64,000 nt of DNA from Gordonia mangrovi (lineage in GTDB: Bacteria; Actinomycetota; Actinomycetes; Mycobacteriales; Mycobacteriaceae). The position numbers and the translations under genes are program-made. Under the pieces are notes generated by a model. It saw only the letters and a list, made by a program, of their open reading frames with translations, was not told the DNA's origin and made no database searches. This document shows, in pieces, positions 56,644-64,000 of this stretch. The stretch is taken from assembly GCF_024734075.1 (NCBI RefSeq), contig NZ_CP102850.1:4526001-4590000 (forward strand), read 5' to 3'. Within the stretch, counting starts at the first letter, position 1; each line of letters opens with the position of its first letter.

Positions 56644-58842
56644 ATGTCGATGCAGGCAGGAGATTGTCCTCCGGCCGGGCATCCGCCCGGAGTGGCCCGG
56701 CATCGTCCTCGCCCCGCCGACCGGACGGGGACGGTGGATCGCGGCGGTGTCCGGCTGGCCTACGACGTCTTCGAGGCCGACCGTCCCACCGTCCTGCTGA
56801 TGCCCACCTGGTCGATCATCGATTCGCGCGTGTGGAAGTTCCAGGTGCCCTACCTGGCCCGGCACTACCGCGTGGTGACCTTCGATGGCCGGGGGTCGGG
56901 ACGGTCCGACCGGCCGGCCGGCGCCGCGGCCTACGCCGATACCGAGTTCGCCGCGGACGCCATCGCGGTGATGAATGCCACCGGCACCGATCAGGCTTTG
57001 CTGGTGGGCTTCTCGTGCGGGGTGGCGTGGTCGCTGCACGTGGCCGCGGACCAACCCGACCGGGTCACCGGCATCGTCGCGATCGGCGCGTCGTGCGGGC
57101 TCTACGATCTGCCTCCGGAGCTGCGGTTCTCCGTCCGCGGGGAACGTGGCGAACCGGTGCGGGGATGGGCGAGGTACAACGAGCACTACTGGCGCGAGGG
57201 TGGGTTGCCGGATTACATCCGGTTCTTCGCGCGGTCGGTATACCACGAGCCCCACTCCACCAAGCAGCGGGAAGATTTCGTCGCCTGGGCCGCCGACAAC
57301 ACCCCGGACGGACTCGCCGACACCGTCGCGGGCCGACTCGGCCTGCACGGGTCCACCGCGACTGCGCTCGAGCCGCTCTGCGCGGGGGTGAGCTGTCCGG
57401 TGCTCGTGGTGCACGGCAGCGAGGACCGGATTCGTCCACCGGAGTTCGGCCGGGTGGTGGCCGAGCTGACCGGGGGATCGTTGGAGGTGCTCGACGGCGT
57501 CGGGCACGGGGTGCCGAACCGTGAGCCGGTCCGCACCAACCACCTGATCCGCGAGTTCGCCGACCGGCTGCAGCCGCCGCAGCGAACTGCCGCCCCCACC
57601 ACGTGGACACGTTCGCGACAGCGTCCCCGCCGCGCGCTGTACCTGTCCTCACCGATCGGGCTGGGCCACGTGCGGCGGGACCTCGCGATCGCCACGGAGA
57701 TGCGTGCGCGTCACCCGGACCTGCAGATCGATTGGCTGGCCCAGGACCCGGTCACTCGGGTCCTCCGGGCTGCCGGCGAAACGGTGCACCCGGCCTCGCG
57801 ATGGCTGGCCAGCGAGTCACGCCACATCGAGGACGAGTGCGCCGACCACGACCTCAACGCATTTCAGGCGATCCGTCGGATGGACGAGACGCTGGTGCAG
57901 AACTTCATGGTGTTCGACGAGGTCGCCACCGAGACGCCCTACGACGTGGTGATCGGGGACGAGGCGTGGGATGTCGACTACTTCATGCACGAGAATCCTG
58001 AACTCAAGCGGTTCTCGTTCGCGTGGCTGACCGACTTCGTCGGCTGGTTGCCGATGGCCTCGGGCGGGGAGGACGAGGCGGCCCTGACCGCCGACTACAA
58101 CGCCGAGATGATCGAGCAGCGCGCACGGTACCGGCGGATGCGTGACCGGTCGATCTTCGTGGGCAACCCCGATGACGTGGTGGATGCATCGTTCGGCCCC
58201 GGGCTGCCGGGGATCCGGGAGTGGACGGTGCAGAACTTCGATTTCTCCGGCTACGTCTCGGGTTTCACGCCTCCGGCCGAGGAGGAGTCGGCACGGCTGC
58301 GGGCAGACCTGGGTCTGGGTGCCGATGACCTGCTCTGTGTGGTCACCGTCGGCGGCTCGGGAGTCGGCACGACGCTGCTGAAACGGGTGATCGAGGCGGT
58401 GCCGTGCGCCCGCCGCCTGGCCCCCGCACTGCACTTTCTGGTGGTGTGCGGGCCGCGGATCGATCCCGACACGCTCCTCCGGCACCCGGAGAAGGGCAAC
58501 CCCGGTCTACGCATTCGCGGCTATCTGCCGAACCTGCATCGCTACCTCGCCGCCTGCGACCTCGCCGTCGTCCAGGGTGGTCTGACCACCTGCATGGAAC
58601 TGACCGCAACCGGCCGGCCGTTCATCTACGTGCCGCTGCGCAACCACTTCGAGCAGAACTTCCACGTTCCACACCGCCTGGACCGCTATGGGGCGGGCCG
58701 ATGCATGTCGTATGAGGATGCGTGCGAACCCGAACTCCTGGCCGCGGCGATCGTCGAGACCGCGCATGCGCAGGTCCGCTACCGTCCGGTGGAGACCGAC
58801 GGGGCGGCCCGCGCCGCCGATCTGATCGCCGACCTGCTTTGA
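56644..58842 (+). CDS. Fusion: alpha/beta hydrolase plus MurG/UGT-type glycosyltransferase
   Basis: A 732-residue two-enzyme fusion. Residues 1-305 are an alpha/beta hydrolase with the nucleophile S124 in VGFSCGVAWS, D261 in EDRIRPP and H288 in VGHGVPN. A linker at about 306-328 has TWTRSRQRP. Residues 329-732 resemble the GT-B fold glycosyltransferases: SPIGLGHVRRDLAIATEMRA at the start of the N-lobe, and PRIDPDTLLRHPEKGN, LPNLHRYLAACDLAVVQGGL with TTCMELTATGRPFIYVPLRN in the C-lobe donor-binding region. ATG at 56644 is chosen for the AGGAGGTGGG just upstream. I know of no described product for this architecture; glycosylation linked to ester hydrolysis is speculation. Confidence 0.75.
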   Translation: MSMQAGDCPPAGHPPGVARHRPRPADRTGTVDRGGVRLAYDVFEADRPTVLLMPTWSIIDSRVWKFQVPYLARHYRVVTFDGRGSGRSDRPAGAAAYADTEFAADAIAVMNATGTDQALLVGFSCGVAWSLHVAADQPDRVTGIVAIGASCGLYDLPPELRFSVRGERGEPVRGWARYNEHYWREGGLPDYIRFFARSVYHEPHSTKQREDFVAWAADNTPDGLADTVAGRLGLHGSTATALEPLCAGVSCPVLVVHGSEDRIRPPEFGRVVAELTGGSLEVLDGVGHGVPNREPVRTNHLIREFADRLQPPQRTAAPTTWTRSRQRPRRALYLSSPIGLGHVRRDLAIATEMRARHPDLQIDWLAQDPVTRVLRAAGETVHPASRWLASESRHIEDECADHDLNAFQAIRRMDETLVQNFMVFDEVATETPYDVVIGDEAWDVDYFMHENPELKRFSFAWLTDFVGWLPMASGGEDEAALTADYNAEMIEQRARYRRMRDRSIFVGNPDDVVDASFGPGLPGIREWTVQNFDFSGYVSGFTPPAEEESARLRADLGLGADDLLCVVTVGGSGVGTTLLKRVIEAVPCARRLAPALHFLVVCGPRIDPDTLLRHPEKGNPGLRIRGYLPNLHRYLAACDLAVVQGGLTTCMELTATGRPFIYVPLRNHFEQNFHVPHRLDRYGAGRCMSYEDACEPELLAAAIVETAHAQVRYRPVETDGAARAADLIADLL

Positions 58843-58865
58843 CGCGCCTCCGACCTGGCGCGCTC

Positions 58866-59606
58866 TCAGTCGGTCAGTACGACGATCTGGTCCGGGGCGG
58901 CGATCTCGACCCGCTGCCCCGCATCGGCCAACACCGCGGCCAGCGCGTTGATGTCGCGAACGTTTCGCCGGGTGCGGACGAACTCCCGGGCCATCCGCCC
59001 CTTGTAGTGCTTGTTGAAGTGGCTCACCACTTTTCGTGATCCGTCCGGGCCCTCGGTCACCACCGTCGCGGTCACCGCTCCGCGCACCGGACCCAGTTGC
59101 TGATAGACACCCGAGCGGAGGTCGACGACGAAATCGTCGACGGCGTCGAGGCTGTTCGAGAGTTCCGGTTTCCATATCGACGCCAGCGTCGGCATCCCGG
59201 GCAACTTGGAACCACCGGACAACCGGTACGCCGGGATCATGTCGCCGGCCCGGACCACGCCGAACAGCGCCGATCCGATGGCGAGCCGCTCGGTCGCCTT
59301 GGTCTTCTGGGCATGTGTCATGCCGGCATGGTCGAGGGCGTCATACAGCACGCCGGTGTAGCGCTCGATCGCCGGCCGGGTGGGCGCGAGCCACAGGTCG
59401 GCGTTGCGGTCCACCTCCGCCAGTTGGGTCCGGCCCAACCCGAGTGCGGTGCGGCTGGCGTCGAGATCGGCGGCGAGTTCCACGAGCGACTCGGCGATGC
59501 GTTTGCGGATGGGATTGAGCTCCGGAAACGCCAGGGTGTCCATGTCGAGGGGGGCGCCCCGGCCGCCGTCGGATTTGGTCTCGGAGGGAGGCAGGATGAC
59601 GAGCAC
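58866..59606 (-). CDS. yaaA: YaaA family peroxide-stress protein
   Basis: A 246-residue YaaA (DUF328/UPF0246) protein. Family blocks are LVILPPSETKSDGG at the N-terminus, YTGVLYDALD, SALFGVVRAGDMIPAYRLSG and SHFNKHYKGRMAREFVRT. In E. coli YaaA lowers free iron and protects DNA during hydrogen peroxide stress. GTG at 59606 is divergent from the proS GTG with 48 bases between. The gene is convergent with the fusion gene. Confidence 0.9.
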   Translation of the reverse strand: MLVILPPSETKSDGGRGAPLDMDTLAFPELNPIRKRIAESLVELAADLDASRTALGLGRTQLAEVDRNADLWLAPTRPAIERYTGVLYDALDHAGMTHAQKTKATERLAIGSALFGVVRAGDMIPAYRLSGGSKLPGMPTLASIWKPELSNSLDAVDDFVVDLRSGVYQQLGPVRGAVTATVVTEGPDGSRKVVSHFNKHYKGRMAREFVRTRRNVRDINALAAVLADAGQRVEIAAPDQIVVLTD

Positions 59607-59640
59607 CGCAACACCATAACGAGCCTCAGCATGGCACGTC

Positions 59641-59646
59641 TAAGCT
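59641..59646 (+). promoter_or_regulatory. -10 hexamer for proS
   Basis: TAAGCT ends eight bases before the GTG at 59655, in the 48-base yaaA-proS divergent gap. Confidence 0.4.
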
Positions 59647-59654
59647 GGTCACCT

Positions 59655-61394
59655 GTGATCACTCGCATGTCGACGCTGTTCCTGCGCACTCTCCGTGACG
59701 ATCCTGCCGACGCGGAGGTCCCCAGCCACAAGCTCCTCGTCCGGGCCGGCTATGTCCGCCGTGCAGCACCCGGCGTCTACAGCTGGTTGCCGCTGGGTCT
59801 GCGTGTGTTGCGTGCCGTCGAGCAGGTGGTCCGCGAAGAGATGGACGCGATCGGCGCCCAGGAGATCCTGCTCCCGGCGTTGCTGCCGCGCGATCCCTAC
59901 GAGTCCACCGGGCGATGGACCGAATACGGCGACAACCTGTTCCGACTCAAGGACCGCAAGGGTGCCGACATGTTGCTCGGACCCACGCACGAGGAACTGT
60001 TCGCACAGCTGGTGAAGGGGGAGTACTCCTCCTACAAGGACCTGCCGGTGATCCTGTATCAGGTGCAGACGAAGTACCGCGACGAGGAGCGCCCGCGTGC
60101 CGGCATTCTGCGAGGCCGCGAATTCGTGATGAAGGACGCCTACTCGTTCGACCTCGACGACGAGGGTCTGAAGAAGGCCTACAACGCCCATCGTGAGGCG
60201 TATCAGCAGATCTTCCGGCGCCTCGAGGTCGACTATGTGATCGTCGCGGCAACGTCCGGGGCGATGGGCGGCAGCGCCTCGGAGGAGTTCCTCGCCGAGA
60301 GCGAGGTGGGCGAGGACACCTTCGTTCGGTGCGTCGAATCCGGCTACGCCGCCAACGTGGAAGCGGTGATCACCCCAGCACCCGAGCCGATCCCGTTCGA
60401 CGGTCTGCCGGAGGCGCAGGTCCACGACACCCCGAACACCCCGACCATCGACACCCTCGTGCAGTGGGCCAACGACACCTTGGACGGCACCTTCGGTGGC
60501 CACGACACGCTGAAGAACGTGATGGTCAAGGTGCGTCAGCCGGGCGGCGACTGGGAGATCACCGGGATCGGTGTCCCCGGCGACCGCGAAGTCGACATGA
60601 AGCGACTCGAGGCATCGCTCGAGCCCGCCGAGATCGAGGTGCTGACCGAGGAGGACTTTGCCGCGAATCCGTTCCTGGTGAAGGGATACATCGGTCCGCG
60701 CGGCCTCGCCGCCAACGGCGTTCGCTACCTCGTCGACCCGCGGGTCGTCGACGGAACCTCCTGGATCACCGGTGCCGACGAACCCGGCCGACATGTGGTG
60801 AACCTCGTCGCCGGACGCGACTTCACCCCGGACGGCACCATCGAGGCGGCCGAGGTCCGCGACGGCGACCCGTCCCCAGACGGCAAGGGTTCATTGGTGT
60901 CGGCCAAGGGCATCGAGATCGGTCACATCTTCCAGCTCGGCCAGAAGTACACCGACGCCTTCGAGGTCGACGTGCTGGGCGAGAGCGGCAAGCCGGTGCG
61001 CCTCACCATGGGCTCCTACGGCGTCGGTGTCTCACGACTGGTCGCCGTGATCGCCGAGCAGTGCCACGACGAGAAGGGTCTGCGGTGGCCGCGGTCGGTC
61101 GCGCCGTATTCGGTCCACCTCGTCATCGCCAACAAGGACGAGGCCGCCATCGCGGGCGCCCATCAGCTGGCCGACGACCTCGACGCAGCCGGACTGTCGG
61201 TGCTGCTCGATGACCGCAAGGCATCACCCGGTGTCAAGTTCAAGGACGCCGAACTACTCGGCATGCCCGTCGTGGTGGTGGTCGGTCGTGGATATGCCAA
61301 CGGCACCATCGAGATCCGGGATCGCTTCACCGGTGAGGCCACCGAGGTGCCTGTCGACGACGCGGTGGCACGGGTGACGGACGCCGCGCGGTAG
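59655..61394 (+). CDS. proS: Prolyl-tRNA synthetase
   Basis: A 579-residue bacterial-type prolyl-tRNA synthetase. It begins MITRMSTLFLRTLRDDPADA and has class II motifs (motif 1 GAQEILLPALLPRDPYESTG, motif 2 YRDEERPRAGILRGREFVMK, motif 3 GSYGVGVSRLVAVIAEQ). The editing (INS) insert of the bacterial type is present between motifs 2 and 3 (about 225-400), and the C-terminal anticodon domain ends at a DDAVARVTDAAR. The GTG at 59655 gives the standard N-terminus. Equivalent to Rv2845c. Confidence 0.96.
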   Translation: MITRMSTLFLRTLRDDPADAEVPSHKLLVRAGYVRRAAPGVYSWLPLGLRVLRAVEQVVREEMDAIGAQEILLPALLPRDPYESTGRWTEYGDNLFRLKDRKGADMLLGPTHEELFAQLVKGEYSSYKDLPVILYQVQTKYRDEERPRAGILRGREFVMKDAYSFDLDDEGLKKAYNAHREAYQQIFRRLEVDYVIVAATSGAMGGSASEEFLAESEVGEDTFVRCVESGYAANVEAVITPAPEPIPFDGLPEAQVHDTPNTPTIDTLVQWANDTLDGTFGGHDTLKNVMVKVRQPGGDWEITGIGVPGDREVDMKRLEASLEPAEIEVLTEEDFAANPFLVKGYIGPRGLAANGVRYLVDPRVVDGTSWITGADEPGRHVVNLVAGRDFTPDGTIEAAEVRDGDPSPDGKGSLVSAKGIEIGHIFQLGQKYTDAFEVDVLGESGKPVRLTMGSYGVGVSRLVAVIAEQCHDEKGLRWPRSVAPYSVHLVIANKDEAAIAGAHQLADDLDAAGLSVLLDDRKASPGVKFKDAELLGMPVVVVVGRGYANGTIEIRDRFTGEATEVPVDDAVARVTDAAR

Positions 61395-61440
61395 GTGGTC
61401 GGCGTGGTCGCCGGGTCAGGTGATCGCCGACGACGGATCG

Positions 61441-61487
61441 ATCCGCGCACGCGATCGGCGTCCGCGCACGTCGCGACATGCGCGGAT
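61441..61487. terminator. Inverted repeat between convergent proS and DUF4439 genes
   Basis: ATCCGCGCA (61441-61449) and TGCGCGGAT (61479-61487) are exact inverse complements across a 29-base loop. It may end both convergent transcripts; no T-run is present. Confidence 0.35.
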
Positions 61488-61503
61488 GCGCAGCGGGTGC
61501 GCG

Positions 61504-61944
61504 TCATGGGTGGCCGGCGCGCCCGGGGAAGGCGACGGTGACTGGTGAGTCGCGCAATGCCACACGCCAATTGGCGGCGCGCACCGACGATTCGGTGAGG
61601 CCGTCGAGTCCCGCGCGACGCGCTGTGGCGTCATCGGCCTGCTCGATGAGCGCGCGATAGGCGACCGTGCAGTCGACTTCGGCCGCCAGCAGAGCGCGGA
61701 CCGCGGTCACCGAATCGTCGACATCGACGGGCAGGGTGTATCCGGCGGCCGCCTCCGGTGCGGCCACTCCCGCAGCGGTCAGCGCGGCCACCAGTGCATT
61801 GCGGCGAACTCGGTGAGCAGCAACATATTCCGCCACGGTCGGGCGCCGTGCGGCGGATACGAACGCGGTCGACACGCCATAGGTGAAGATCGCTGCGTTC
61901 TCGGTGTCGACGGCGGCGGCCAGCGCGTCGGTGGTCGCGGTCAT
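61504..61944 (-). CDS. DUF4439 ferritin-like protein (Rv2844-like)
   Basis: A 146-residue helical protein, with ALAAAVDTENAAIFTYGVST, VAAHRVRRNALVAALTAAGV, LLAAEVDCTVAYRALIEQAD and WRVALRDSPVTVAFPGR. The E...HxxR pattern (TENAAIF and AHRVRR) recalls a ferritin-like four-helix fold and fits DUF4439. Whether it binds iron cannot be stated, since some typical metal ligands are missing. The ATG at 61944 overlaps the stop of the upstream lipoprotein gene (ATGA). Function is unknown. Confidence 0.82.
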   Translation of the reverse strand: MTATTDALAAAVDTENAAIFTYGVSTAFVSAARRPTVAEYVAAHRVRRNALVAALTAAGVAAPEAAAGYTLPVDVDDSVTAVRALLAAEVDCTVAYRALIEQADDATARRAGLDGLTESSVRAANWRVALRDSPVTVAFPGRAGHP

Positions 61945-62477
61945 CCGAGTTGTACCTCCGCCATGCTGGTCACCGCGGCGCTGATCGCCCCGGCGAGCCC
62001 GGCGGGGTAGCCGCTCAGCGACACCGTCGCGTCCGCGGCGGTGCGTGCGGATTGCTGTAACAGACCGCGCATCCCGGCCACCGTGGACACCGTGGGGGTG
62101 GGTGCGGCCGGCGTCGACGTGGCCGCGGGCGACGGTGTCGTCGACCCCGAATCTCCCGCGGCGCCGATGCGTGCGGCCGTGCGCTCGTCGAGTCGGGTGA
62201 TCTCCTCGCGCAGAACCTGTGCGTGCTCGCCGCGCTGGTCCGCCACCACGCCGAGAGCGTTGGTGTACTCCGGCACCTGCGGGGCCAGCGCCCGCGCAGC
62301 AGCCTGATCGGCCAGCGCTGCATCGGCAAGGGGTGCCAGTGCGGCCGCGGTGATCTGGTCCGGTGTCGGCCCCCGGTCGCAGGCAGCAACCGCGGACGCC
62401 GCGACGCCGCCGGCCACGACGACCAGGCTGCCGCGCAGGACCGTACGGCGGGGGAGGGGTGTGGTCACGCGAGACAT
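61941..62477 (-). CDS. Predicted lipoprotein with twin-Arg start (Rv2843-like)
   Basis: A 178-residue lipoprotein. The N-terminus PRRTVLRGSLVVVAGGVAAS with a twin-Arg and a lipobox (ASAVAAC) places Cys at about 33. A helical body (ALAPLADAALADQAAARALA, then VADQRGEHAQVLREEITRLD) is followed by a Ser/Thr/Pro linker (STTPSPAATSTPAAPTP) and a C-terminal helix. RGEHAQVLREEI recalls a ferritin-like helix pair with the co-encoded DUF4439 protein. Possible Tat export is inferred only from the RR start. The downstream DUF4439 gene is translationally coupled. Confidence 0.75.
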   Translation of the reverse strand: MSRVTTPLPRRTVLRGSLVVVAGGVAASAVAACDRGPTPDQITAAALAPLADAALADQAAARALAPQVPEYTNALGVVADQRGEHAQVLREEITRLDERTAARIGAAGDSGSTTPSPAATSTPAAPTPTVSTVAGMRGLLQQSARTAADATVSLSGYPAGLAGAISAAVTSMAEVQLG

Positions 62478-62634
62478 GATGCCAGCAGATGCGCCGCGTG
62501 CGAGCATGCGCCGGTCAGCCGCTCCTCGTCTGGGCCGCAATGGTCTACGATGGTCCACTGCACACGAGCGGTCGGTGACCGCCGTGCTCATGTCCACCGC
62601 ATTCGTCGCGACAACTGAAGACCAGGAGGCGCTC

Positions 62635-63180
62635 GTGCCGCTCACCGCCGACCAGGTGCGCCGACTCGTCGAACCGGTCGTGGCCGCCCAGGGCTTCGAC
62701 CTCGAGGACGTACACCTCACCCACTCCGCCGGCCGGACCGACCTCAGCATCGTCGTCGACCGCGACGGCGGTGGCGAGCTCGACGTCCTCGCCGGTCTCA
62801 GCCGGCAGCTCTCCGACATCCTCGACCAGGCGCCGGAGACCGCCGATGCCGCCTACGTGCTGGAGGTCACCTCACCCGGCGTGGATCGTCCGCTCACGCT
62901 GCCTCGCCACTGGCGCCGCGCCGCGGGCCGCAAGGTGACCGTCGACTTCGCCGACGCCGACAATGCGGCGGCGCACCTGCGCGGCCGGGTCGGTGCGGTC
63001 GACGACGACGCGGTCGAGATCGTCGTCAACAACCGTGGACGCCTGAGCAGCACCCGGGTGGTGCTGACATCGGTGACCAACGCCGTGGTGGGCGTCGATT
63101 TCTCCCGCCCGAGTGTCGCCGAGCTCGAGTTGTGCGGCCTCGATGCCGACGAGATCGCACGTCGTCGCGCGGCGTCCTGA
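62635..63180 (+). CDS. rimP: Ribosome maturation factor RimP
   Basis: A 181-residue RimP, needed for 30S subunit maturation. Blocks are LVEPVVAAQGFDLEDVHLTH, LSIVVDRDGGGELDVLAGLS, YVLEVTSPGVDRPLTLPRHW and GRVGAVDDDAVEIVV. GTG at 62635 is preferred since AGGAGG lies six bases upstream; an in-frame ATG at 62590 would add 15 residues with no comparable ribosome site. It is followed by nusA, as usual in bacteria, but with an unusual repeat-rich gap. Confidence 0.93.
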   Translation: MPLTADQVRRLVEPVVAAQGFDLEDVHLTHSAGRTDLSIVVDRDGGGELDVLAGLSRQLSDILDQAPETADAAYVLEVTSPGVDRPLTLPRHWRRAAGRKVTVDFADADNAAAHLRGRVGAVDDDAVEIVVNNRGRLSSTRVVLTSVTNAVVGVDFSRPSVAELELCGLDADEIARRRAAS

Positions 63181-63221
63181 CCGAACATCCGCCACCGGCG
63201 CATTCACAAATCGCATGGAAC

Positions 63222-63270
63222 TACGCACAATCAACACTGCGCACAATCAAAACTGCGCACAATCAAATCG
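63222..63270 (+). repeat. Three 16-base tandem repeats with CACAAT hexamers
   Basis: Units of the type GCGCACAATCAAAACT give CACAAT at 63226-63231, 63242-63247 and 63258-63263. CACAAT is the -10-like hexamer used elsewhere in this window, so they could be stacked promoter elements for nusA. Confidence 0.6.
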
Positions 63271-63271
63271 G

Positions 63272-63317
63272 ACAAGTGAATATGGCCCGACAAGTGAATA
63301 GGAGCCACAAATGAATA
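63272..63317 (+). repeat. Three ACAARTGAATA repeats before nusA
   Basis: ACAAGTGAATA at 63272 and 63290, and ACAAATGAATA at 63307. The second and third are followed by GGAG, so the ribosome site is duplicated; the last GGAG precedes the nusA ATG. Confidence 0.6.
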
Positions 63318-63330
63318 GGAGAACCGCCAG

Positions 63331-64000
63331 ATGAACATCGACATCAACGCGCTGCGGATGATCGAGGCCGACAAGGGCATCTCCATCGAGACGGTGATCA
63401 CCGCGATCGAGACCGCCCTGCTGACGGCCTACCGGCACACCGACGGCTTCGCACCGCACGCCCGCATCGACGTGAACCGCAAGAGCGGTGCGGTGCGAGT
63501 GCTCGCGCAGGAACTCGACGACAACGGCGTCGTTGTCCACGAGTGGGACGACACCCCGGAGGGCTTCGGCCGGATCGCCGCCACGACGGCACGCCAGGTG
63601 ATCTTGCAGCGCCTCCGCGATGCGGAGAACGAGAAGAATTTCGGTGACTTCGCCACCCACGAGGGTGAGATCGTCGGCGGCGTCGTGCAGGCCGACGCCC
63701 GGGCCAACGCACGCGGGATGATCGTGGTGCAGATCGGCAGCGACGCCAACAGCGCCGAGGGGGTCATTCCGCCCGCCGAGCAAGTGCCGGGCGAAACCTA
63801 CGAGCACGGTGATCGCATCAAGTGCTACGTCGTGGGGGTCTCGCGGGGATCTCGAGGGCCGCAGATCACCCTGTCGCGTACCCATCCGAATCTCGTGCGC
63901 AAGCTGTTCTCGCTCGAGGTGCCCGAGATCGAGGACGGGTCCGTGGAGATCGTCGCCGTCGCCCGCGAGGCCGGACACCGCTCCAAGATCGCCGTGCACA
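63331..64000 (+). CDS. nusA: Transcription termination/antitermination factor NusA, N-terminal part
   Basis: The first 223 residues of NusA; the rest runs past the window edge. The N-terminal RNA-polymerase-binding domain is NIDINALRMIEADKGISIET with TAIETALLTAYRH; the S1 domain follows (GEIVGGVVQADARANARGMI), and KH1 begins after LSRTHPNLVRKLFSLEVPEI with VAREAGHRSKIAV. NusA controls pausing, termination and rRNA antitermination. ATG at 63331 is preceded by TAGGAG at about 8 bases. The rimP-nusA order is conserved, but the 150-base gap of short repeats is unusual. Confidence 0.95.
   Translation, partial: MNIDINALRMIEADKGISIETVITAIETALLTAYRHTDGFAPHARIDVNRKSGAVRVLAQELDDNGVVVHEWDDTPEGFGRIAATTARQVILQRLRDAENEKNFGDFATHEGEIVGGVVQADARANARGMIVVQIGSDANSAEGVIPPAEQVPGETYEHGDRIKCYVVGVSRGSRGPQITLSRTHPNLVRKLFSLEVPEIEDGSVEIVAVAREAGHRSKIAVH

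Overview
This is a GC-rich chromosomal window from a mycolic-acid actinobacterium (order Mycobacteriales). Many gene overlaps are ATGA or GTGA, GTG starts are common, and TANNNT or ACAAT -10 hexamers often sit only 6-8 bases before a start codon. The gene order closely follows the Mycobacterium tuberculosis Rv2906c-Rv2841c stretch, from trmD to nusA. The mycothione reductase, DosR/DosS-type pair, ESX-type secreted proteins and IdeR-like iron boxes also fit. A Gordonia or Williamsia-like genus is my guess; no rRNA is present to test it. I saw no tRNA, rRNA, CRISPR array, insertion sequence or prophage.

Layout. 1-6132: trmD end, a four-gene ESX-substrate-like cassette (584-2772), a membrane protein, then rplS, lepB, rnhB and a DUF2469 gene. 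6146-9941: an accessory island with a tandem duplication of a two-gene module (small helical protein plus DUF3558-type lipoprotein), divergent from a Gly-rich PPE/ESX-like gene; one module copy carries a frameshift. 10051-15802: yraN, comM-like and dprA, a TetR gene, viuB under an apparent IdeR box, and xerC. 15750-22924: M23 peptidase, rpsB, tsf, pyrH, frr, cdsA, a LapA-like gene, rlmN and a DUF2631 gene. 23075-30585: puuE-like deacetylase, dxr, rip1, ispG, a GNAT gene and a penicillin-binding lipoprotein. 30718-33619: heme uptake hmuTUV. 33756-41679: map, hydrolases, a Mo/FAD oxidoreductase pair, mtr, mqo and a GNAT gene.

41676-45824 is a cobalamin block (fused chelatase subunit, cobO, cobB). 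45821-49582 is a hypoxia block: a DosS-like kinase facing a DosR-like regulator, with a DosR-like box between the regulator gene and a diiron acyl-ACP desaturase gene. 49649-52572 holds cysG and an EfpA-like exporter. 52601-58842 is an accessory cluster: a very large LuxR (LAL) regulator divergent from a methyltransferase gene and a natural alpha/beta-hydrolase-glycosyltransferase fusion. The window closes with yaaA, proS, a DUF4439 gene plus lipoprotein gene, rimP, a short-repeat-rich leader and the start of nusA.

The most novel-looking parts are the duplicated lipoprotein module (6146-8674), the pseudo-deaminase ESX cassette (584-2772), the LAL/methyltransferase/fusion cluster (52601-58842) and the repeat-built nusA leader (63222-63320).
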